Of a DNA stretch of 64,000 nucleotides, positions 55,514-61,500 are shown piece after piece. Where the stretch lies: positions 242,198 to 306,197 of the forward strand of contig JBAZYO010000007.1 of NCBI GenBank assembly GCA_041659285.1, in the 5' to 3' direction. The translations under genes and the position numbers were made by a program. The notes beneath the pieces were generated by a model that was not told the origin of the DNA, searched no databases, and saw only the letters and a program-made list of their open reading frames with translations. Source of the DNA: Vicinamibacterales bacterium (GTDB lineage Bacteria; Acidobacteriota; Vicinamibacteria; Vicinamibacterales; UBA2999). Numbering within the stretch: position 1 is the stretch's first letter; every line of letters begins with the position of its first letter.

Positions 55514-56371
55514 CTAGATGAGGCGCTGCCGGACCTTGATGGTGTCGTTCGGCCGGACCAGGTCGGACATCTCGGCATCGACCTCGATGTCCTTGCCGTT
55601 GACCTTGCGGGTGATCTTGATACCCCGCGACGAACCGCGCTCGGTCAGGCCGCCGGCTTCGGCAATCGCCTGCTGCACGGTCATGCCGGGACGCAGCACG
55701 AACGCCCCCGGGGTCCTGACGAATCCCGTGACGTAGTAGCGTTCGGCCGCCTGGACGATGATGGTGTCGCTGTCCTGGAGCAGCACATTGGCGGTGAAGC
55801 GCCCGGCCTTCAGGTCCTCGATGCTGACGCGCAACAGTTCAGCCGTTTCGGTGCTGTCCGGCGAGGCCGGCGCCGCGGCCACCGCCGCCGCCATGCCGTC
55901 CTTATAGCGCTGCACGATGATCGTCGTGCCGGCGGAGGGCGTGAACGAGCCCGCCTTGGCAATCACCTCGAGCAGCGTGACCTGGCCTTCGATGGTGTAC
56001 TTGCCCGGCGCCTTGACCTCGCCCATCACGTAGATCGAGCGGCTCCGGTACTGCGAGATCTCGACCGAGACCTGCGCACGCAGCACGTAGCCGTCCCGCA
56101 AGCCGGTGGCGATCATGGTCTCGACTTCGCTGAGCGTCTTGCCCCTGACCGCGATGCGCTGGAGGTACGGAAACGTGATGGTGCCGTCGGAGTCCACGCT
56201 GAAGGTCCCACTCAAGGCCGGCTCGTCGAACACCTTGATGGCCAGGACGTCCGAGGGACCAATCAGGTAGGTCGGGCTGACGGCGATCGGCGCGGGGACG
56301 CCTTGCGCGGCCCACAGGCCCGTCGTCATGGCCGCCACGAGGAACAGGAGCGAGGTCAGTTGTTTCACCAT
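55514..56371 (-). CDS. Wza-like polysaccharide export protein (Poly_export and SLBB domains)
   Basis: 285 residues from the ATG at 56371. The signal peptide (VKQLTSLLFLVAAMTTGLWA) has no lipobox Cys, so unlike E. coli Wza it is probably not lipidated. YLIGPSDVLAIKVFDEPALS is the Poly_export signature, and SLBB repeats follow (IYVMGEVKAPGKYTIEGQVT, YYVTGFVRTPGAFVLRPGMT). It lacks the C-terminal transmembrane helix of Wza and is shorter (Wza is about 380), so the outer-membrane pore could be completed by the barrel protein encoded 2 bp upstream. Confidence 0.9.
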   Translation of the reverse strand: MVKQLTSLLFLVAAMTTGLWAAQGVPAPIAVSPTYLIGPSDVLAIKVFDEPALSGTFSVDSDGTITFPYLQRIAVRGKTLSEVETMIATGLRDGYVLRAQVSVEISQYRSRSIYVMGEVKAPGKYTIEGQVTLLEVIAKAGSFTPSAGTTIIVQRYKDGMAAAVAAAPASPDSTETAELLRVSIEDLKAGRFTANVLLQDSDTIIVQAAERYYVTGFVRTPGAFVLRPGMTVQQAIAEAGGLTERGSSRGIKITRKVNGKDIEVDAEMSDLVRPNDTIKVRQRLI

Positions 56372-56373
56372 GG

Positions 56374-57624
56374 TCAAAACGCGTAGGCCCACGATAGGAA
56401 GATGCGCGTCCGGTCGTAGTTCCGTTCGACGAACACGGGCGACCGCCGCCGTGACACCTCGTAGTTCACCGCCACGCGCGTGCGGTTGCGCAAATTATAG
56501 CCAACGCTGGCGCCGGCGGCATCCAGGGAGTCGCGCCGGGCCGGAATGCCCTCGCGGTAGCCGTAATCGAAGATCGACTTCGACCCCCGGACCTGGACGT
56601 CCACCTCACCGAAGAGCCGGTGGGTATAGGCGAGATTGCCCGAGGTCTCCACGTAGTAGGCCTCGGTCGCGTCGAAGGAATACTGGAGATCCCGGTTCAC
56701 GCTCAGGCTCAGCCGTCCAACCTCGAGGAAGGGATACGTCACACCCGCCTGGACGGCCATGCCCCGGTACCGCTCAACAAGCGGATCGACCGGCTTGAAA
56801 TCCCGGTAGGTGACGGCGATGTTGCCCGACACGAGCGCCTCCGCGCCAATGCGAAGCTCGGCAGTCAGCGCGCGGTTGTCGCTGTTGCGAAGGGCAAGGG
56901 CTTCGAACCGGTCCTCCTGATAGGCCGCGTAGACGGTCAGCGAGGTCAGCGGCGTCAGGTCGGTCTTCACGCCCAATGAGTAGGTGTTACTGTCGTGGTT
57001 GAGCGCGGTGGACAGCTCCACGCCTTCTTCCACGGCGTTGAAGAACTTGCTGCGGTAGCGCGATGCCGCCGCATAGACGAGCTGGTTCGGACCCAGGTCG
57101 AAGGCGAAGCCGCCCGACAGTTCCTGTTGGTTGCGGTCGGCGCGGGTATCGATCTCGCCATTCGGACGGGTGCGGCTGCGCGTCTCGCCGCCGCCGAAGA
57201 ACGGATGCATGCGGCTGATCAGAAAGTCCACGCGGCCCCGGTATTCGTGTCCGACCGAGCGTTCGTTCGTGTAGGTCCGGTAGTAGGCCAACTCGGAACC
57301 GGCGTAAAGCGACAGCTTCGCGAACCTGACGACGGAGAACACCGACACGTCAGGCGTGCCGCGGAACACATAGTCTTCCTTGGGGTTGTCGTGTTCGTCG
57401 AACACGTTGGAGTCCCAGCCCAGCTCCTCGACGACCAGCCCGGGCGCCAGCTTCACCGGCCCCCAGTTGAACACGCCGCTGGTCGGCTCCGTGGCGGCGA
57501 GGGTTTCAGTCAACGGCCCGGCACCGACGTTCTGCGCCGCGGCCAGCCGCGGCCCGGCGATGCACAGGCTCATACAGATCAAGACGCGGCACACGTGGAT
57601 AAAGCCGGAGTCCCGGACCATCAT
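56374..57624 (-). CDS. Outer-membrane beta-barrel protein of the export operon
   Basis: 416 residues, start ATG at 57624 with GGAGGGAA as ribosome site. The signal peptide ends LAAAQ. The mature protein consists of alternating amphipathic strands and ends SWAYAF, with a terminal aromatic residue as in BAM substrates. VNRDLQYSFDATEAYYVETSG and RTRVAVNYEVSRRRSP are typical of the outer-membrane beta-barrels associated with EPS/PEP-CTERM loci. It may form the outer pore for the Wza-like protein. That pairing is inference from the 2-bp gene spacing. Confidence 0.82.
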   Translation of the reverse strand: MMVRDSGFIHVCRVLICMSLCIAGPRLAAAQNVGAGPLTETLAATEPTSGVFNWGPVKLAPGLVVEELGWDSNVFDEHDNPKEDYVFRGTPDVSVFSVVRFAKLSLYAGSELAYYRTYTNERSVGHEYRGRVDFLISRMHPFFGGGETRSRTRPNGEIDTRADRNQQELSGGFAFDLGPNQLVYAAASRYRSKFFNAVEEGVELSTALNHDSNTYSLGVKTDLTPLTSLTVYAAYQEDRFEALALRNSDNRALTAELRIGAEALVSGNIAVTYRDFKPVDPLVERYRGMAVQAGVTYPFLEVGRLSLSVNRDLQYSFDATEAYYVETSGNLAYTHRLFGEVDVQVRGSKSIFDYGYREGIPARRDSLDAAGASVGYNLRNRTRVAVNYEVSRRRSPVFVERNYDRTRIFLSWAYAF

Positions 57625-58289
57625 CGCTTCCCTCCGCTCTTCACATCCGAGGGCCCCGCGCCCGTCACCACGACGAATGAGCCGTCGAGCTCCGGATCCG
57701 CCTCCACGCGGAGGAACCGGCCCGAGGCGTCGTACACCAGCCGGCGATTCGCCCGGCCGCTGGAGAACGTGGTATCGAACTCGGCCAGCCGGAGAACGGT
57801 CCCCTCGTAGCGGTCCCACCGGTCCGGACGGCCGTCGGCGTTGGTGTCTTCCTCGGCGCGAACCATCACGCCGTCACGAAAGTACTCGCGCCGGTCAATC
57901 TGGCGGTCGCGCCGCCGCGAGTGGTCAACCCGGCTCTCGCCCGCGACCGCGCTCACCCAGGTCCACGTGTCTTCGATGCCGTCATTCATGCTCGAGGTCC
58001 CTACTCGCGTCAGCGCCGACCGTTCGTCGAAATATTCCCAGCGATCGATCCGGCCGTCGGCATCGGCGTCGGCTTCCCCGCGCAGCGGGCGGTTGCCGTC
58101 GAAGAAGGCCCACTGGTCGATGCGGCCGTCGCCGTTCTGGTCCGCGGTCAATTGCACCAGTTGGCGCGTGTAGTTGTCGTAACTGGGAACCGTGAGTCGC
58201 CGCTCACCAGCATCGTCGCACGCCAGCGACGTGGCGACTACCAACGCCATCAACGTTCCGGTCGAGAGCCCCTCGCTCCAGCCAAGCAT
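57621..58289 (-). CDS. Lipoprotein with DxDxDG calcium-type repeats
   Basis: 222 residues. The N-terminus ends in a lipobox-like SLAC, giving lipidated Cys24. At least three EF-hand-like acidic loops follow: TADQNGDGRIDQW, DADADGRIDRWEYF and DTNADGRPDRWDRY, with a fourth degenerate one (RRRDRQIDRREYF). These are calcium-binding motifs of secreted bacterial proteins. First gene of the export operon, it overlaps the barrel gene by ATGA and sits 21 bp from the promoter-region element at 58,311. Its role in export is unknown. Confidence 0.8.
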   Translation of the reverse strand: MLGWSEGLSTGTLMALVVATSLACDDAGERRLTVPSYDNYTRQLVQLTADQNGDGRIDQWAFFDGNRPLRGEADADADGRIDRWEYFDERSALTRVGTSSMNDGIEDTWTWVSAVAGESRVDHSRRRDRQIDRREYFRDGVMVRAEEDTNADGRPDRWDRYEGTVLRLAEFDTTFSSGRANRRLVYDASGRFLRVEADPELDGSFVVVTGAGPSDVKSGGKR

Positions 58290-58310
58290 AGCTTCGCCCT
58301 CTCAGTTACA

Positions 58311-58327
58311 GACATAATACGACATTA
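58311..58327 (-). promoter_or_regulatory. 17-bp element TAATGTCGTATTATGTC, copy 2
   Basis: On the minus strand it carries TATTAT as a possible -10 box and TGTC direct repeats with 10-bp period, matching 14 of 17 bases of the element at 12,544-12,560. It ends 21 bp before the lipoprotein start. No good -35 was found at the usual spacing, which fits an activator-dependent promoter. Confidence 0.5.
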
Positions 58328-58465
58328 CACGCCAATACATGACTCAATAGGACTAGACATCGACACATTGCCGGTATCCGCCTGGCAGGGAGTCTTATCG
58401 GCGCGAGACGCCATGTGCGTAACTGAGAACCAGTGTAGTGGGAAGGAGCGCGCCAGGCAGGCGGC

Positions 58466-58512
58466 CGCCAGGGGCGCGGCCGGCGCGCCGAGTGGCGAAC
58501 CGGCCCCTGGCG
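58466..58512. terminator. Long GC-rich hairpin downstream of the giant protein gene
   Basis: Arms CGCCAGGGGC (58466-58475) and GCCCCTGGCG (58503-58512) are perfect complements with a 27-nt GC-rich loop. On the minus strand it follows the stop of the giant gene by about 18 bp. There is no U tract. Confidence 0.5.
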
Positions 58513-58530
58513 ACGGGCGGCGGGTGGAGG

Positions 58531-61500
58531 TTACCGGTACCAGCTCCCGTAGTGCGACGAGTTGGAGCACACCCCGCTGGTGTTGTGGTTGTGATTGCTG
58601 CCACTGCTGTTCCGGTCGTCACGGTCGTCACCGCTGCGATACCAGCCGTCGTTGTCGTTGCAGCGGCTCGTGCGCGAGTGCTGTTCGTCACAGTCGCGGT
58701 CGTGATTGCTGTCGCGATCGCAATCGCTGTTGTGGCGGTGGTCGCGATCGCAATCGCGTTCGCGATCGTCATTGCCGTCGTGATCGCCGTCATGGTCGTG
58801 GTCGTCGCCACAGCCGTCGCCGTCGGTGTGGCTCGACACGGTCACCGACACGGTGGCGGTGGCGGCGCCATTGCCGTCGCTGATCGTGTAGCTGAAGCTG
58901 GTCGTGCCGACCCAGTTCGAAGGCGGCGTGTACTTGACCGTGCCGTTGGCATACTTCACCACGCTGCCCTTGGCGGGCTGGGTCACGGCGGTCACGGTCA
59001 GTGTGTCGCCGTCGGGATCGGAATCGTTCGCGATCACCGAGATCGTCTTCGCGGTGTTCTTCGTCGTCGTCAGGCTGTCGGCGGCGGCGACCGGCGGCCG
59101 GTTCCTGTCGAGCACCGTCCAGGTGAAGGTGGCGGTTGCCGTGAGGCCCGAGTCATCCGTCACCGTCAGCGTCACGTCATAGCTGCCGGCGGCCGAATAC
59201 GCGAGCGTGCCGCCGATTTGCCCGGTGGCCGGGTTGATCGACAAGCCCGGCGGCAGGCCGGCGGCGCTGTAGGTCAGGTCGTCGCCATTCGGATCCGTGC
59301 CGACGACCTGCACGGAGGCGGCATCACCCTCGTAGTTGGTCTGGTTCGCCGCGGTTACGGCGGGGGGCTGCAGGCCCCCCGGGCAGCCCAGCAACCCGTT
59401 GTTGACGGTGCCCTCGTGGTAGTTCAGGTTCAACGACTCGAGAATGCCGTTGAGCATCGAGATCGAAACGCCGCTCGGCAGCGCGCTGGTCTGACCGCCA
59501 ATGACCTTGTTGGCCATGACCAGGATCTGGTTGACGCTGGAGCCGGCCAGCGGTCCCGACAGCATGACCAGGTCGCCAAGGCCGGACTTGGTGACGCCCG
59601 CCGCGGAGAAGTCCACCGCCAGGCGCAGCGCCAGAAGTTGCGCCGCGAAGTTGCCCGCCGACGAGCTGGTCGGATTGACCGCGCTCGAAGTGAGCACCGC
59701 CGGCGTCCCACCCTGCGGCAGGAACACGGCAATCGCCGCCGCGCTGGTGAACTTCAGCGTCTTCGTGCCGCCGATGATCACGAAGCCCCCCGGATACACG
59801 CGGGCGAAGTTCGTGGCCAGCAGTTGGCCGGGGTTGTTGCCCTTCGGTTTTGCGCCCCAGCCACCCTGCGAGTAAGTCGTGAAGCCCGAGTTGGTGCACG
59901 ACTGCGCCGCGGTGATCGTGACGGTCACCGTGGCCGTGGCCGTGCCGCCCTGGCCATCACTGATCGTGTAGGTGAAGGTCACCGTGCCGACGAAGCCGGG
60001 CGTGGGCGTGAACACCACGAGGTTGCCGGACGTGGTGACCACGCCCTCACCACCGGTCGGTTGCGTGACGGCGGTGACGCTCAGCGTGCCGCCATCCGGG
60101 TCGGAGTCGTTGCCCAGAACGGTGATGCTGACGGGCGCGGCGCCCACCGAACTGGCGGTGTCGTTGGCCGCGACCGGCGGCAAGGTGCCCAGGATGGTCA
60201 GCGTGCCTTCAACGAACGTGAGGTCGTAATTCGGTCCGGCGGTCAGTGCGCCCTGACGAATCGTGTAGCCGCCGAGCAGCTCACCGGCGTCGCGCACCAG
60301 CGCGCCCGAGAAGCTATCGGTGCCGACCAGCGGGCCACCCGAGGTGATCGTGTAGGTCAACGGCGGGTCGATCAGGCCGAGGAACTTGTTCACCGACGTC
60401 GCCGTGACCGTAATCGGCCGCTGGGTAATGGTGAAGGTGCCCGGGTTGCTGGCGAAGATGTAGTTGCCCGACGCGCCTCCCGTGGCCGTCGCCGTCGTGT
60501 CGTAGCCACCGGCGGTCTCGCCGCCGACGCGGGTCGTCGTGAACGTGATGCCGGCGACGTCGGCGGCCAACACGCCGGAGTGCGTCGTGGTCAGGGCCGG
60601 GTCGGAGGCGCCGTACACCTTGGTGCCGCCGCCGGCGTTGATGACCGCCGGAATGCGGTTCACCACGAGCGTCGCCGGCGCATAGTCGAAGTCGAAATTC
60701 GCGTCCTGGCCGCCGCTGCAGGTGATGGTGTAGCTGCCGGCATCGGTGTGGGCCGCGGCCACGGTGCAGGTCGGCGCCACATCGACGTCCGCCGCGGTCG
60801 CCCCGTTCGGGAACGGACCATACGCAAAGGCGAAGACCGGCGTCTCGCCGTAGTCCACGGTCACGGCCTGCGCCGTCACCGAGACAGGTGCCTTGGTGAT
60901 CGTGAAGTTGCCGGTCACCAGAGTGATCTCGTAGTTGTTCAGCGCCTCGGCGGTGCCCGTGGCGGCCGGCGTCGTCACGTAGCCGCCGACATTCTCCCCA
61001 GTCGCGCGGCTGACGGACAGGGTGATGTTATCGGCGGCCAGGAATCCGATCGCCGAGACCGCAATCGACGGATCCGGGAACGTGCCCCACACCTTGGTCG
61101 CATCACCGGCGGTGACCACGGCCTGGCGGCGGCCGACCACGAAGTTGGCCTCCGTGTAGTGGAGCATGTAGCCGATCGGTAGCGTCAGACCGTACTGGCG
61201 AATGACGTAAGTGCCCGGGGCTTCGCCCGCATCGCGGCGGAGAAATCCGTCGAACGTGTCGCCGTTGAGCAGGGCCGGAGTGTGGCTATAAGTCAGCGGC
61301 GGGTCGGCTTCGCCGACCAGCCTGCCCAACGCATCCGCCGTCACATAGATATCGAGCGGCCTCACGGACAGGTAGTCCTGGTAGAAGTTCAATTGGTAGT
61401 TCGGCCCAGCGGTCAGGGTGCCAATGCTGATCAGGTAGAGGCCCGGAAATTCGCCGGCCGCGCGTGCAGGAGCGCCCGTCAACCTGTCGGAGCCGACCAG

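Larger units (their letters stand above)
58290..58530. other. Intergenic region with export-operon promoter region and hairpin
   Basis: 241 bp without a gene. It has an AT-richer stretch near 58,300-58,370 (promoter side) and a GC-rich stretch near 58,440-58,530 holding a long hairpin. Confidence 0.7.

Noticed and set aside
58720..58760. GCGATCGC-rich text as a protein-binding or methylation site cluster
   Set aside because: It is explained by Asp-Arg-Asp-Cys codons of the decapeptide repeat.
58438..61182. Plus-strand frame of 914 codons opposite the giant protein
   Set aside because: Low-complexity Val/Ala/Arg text produced by the repeat-rich minus-strand gene, with no domain.
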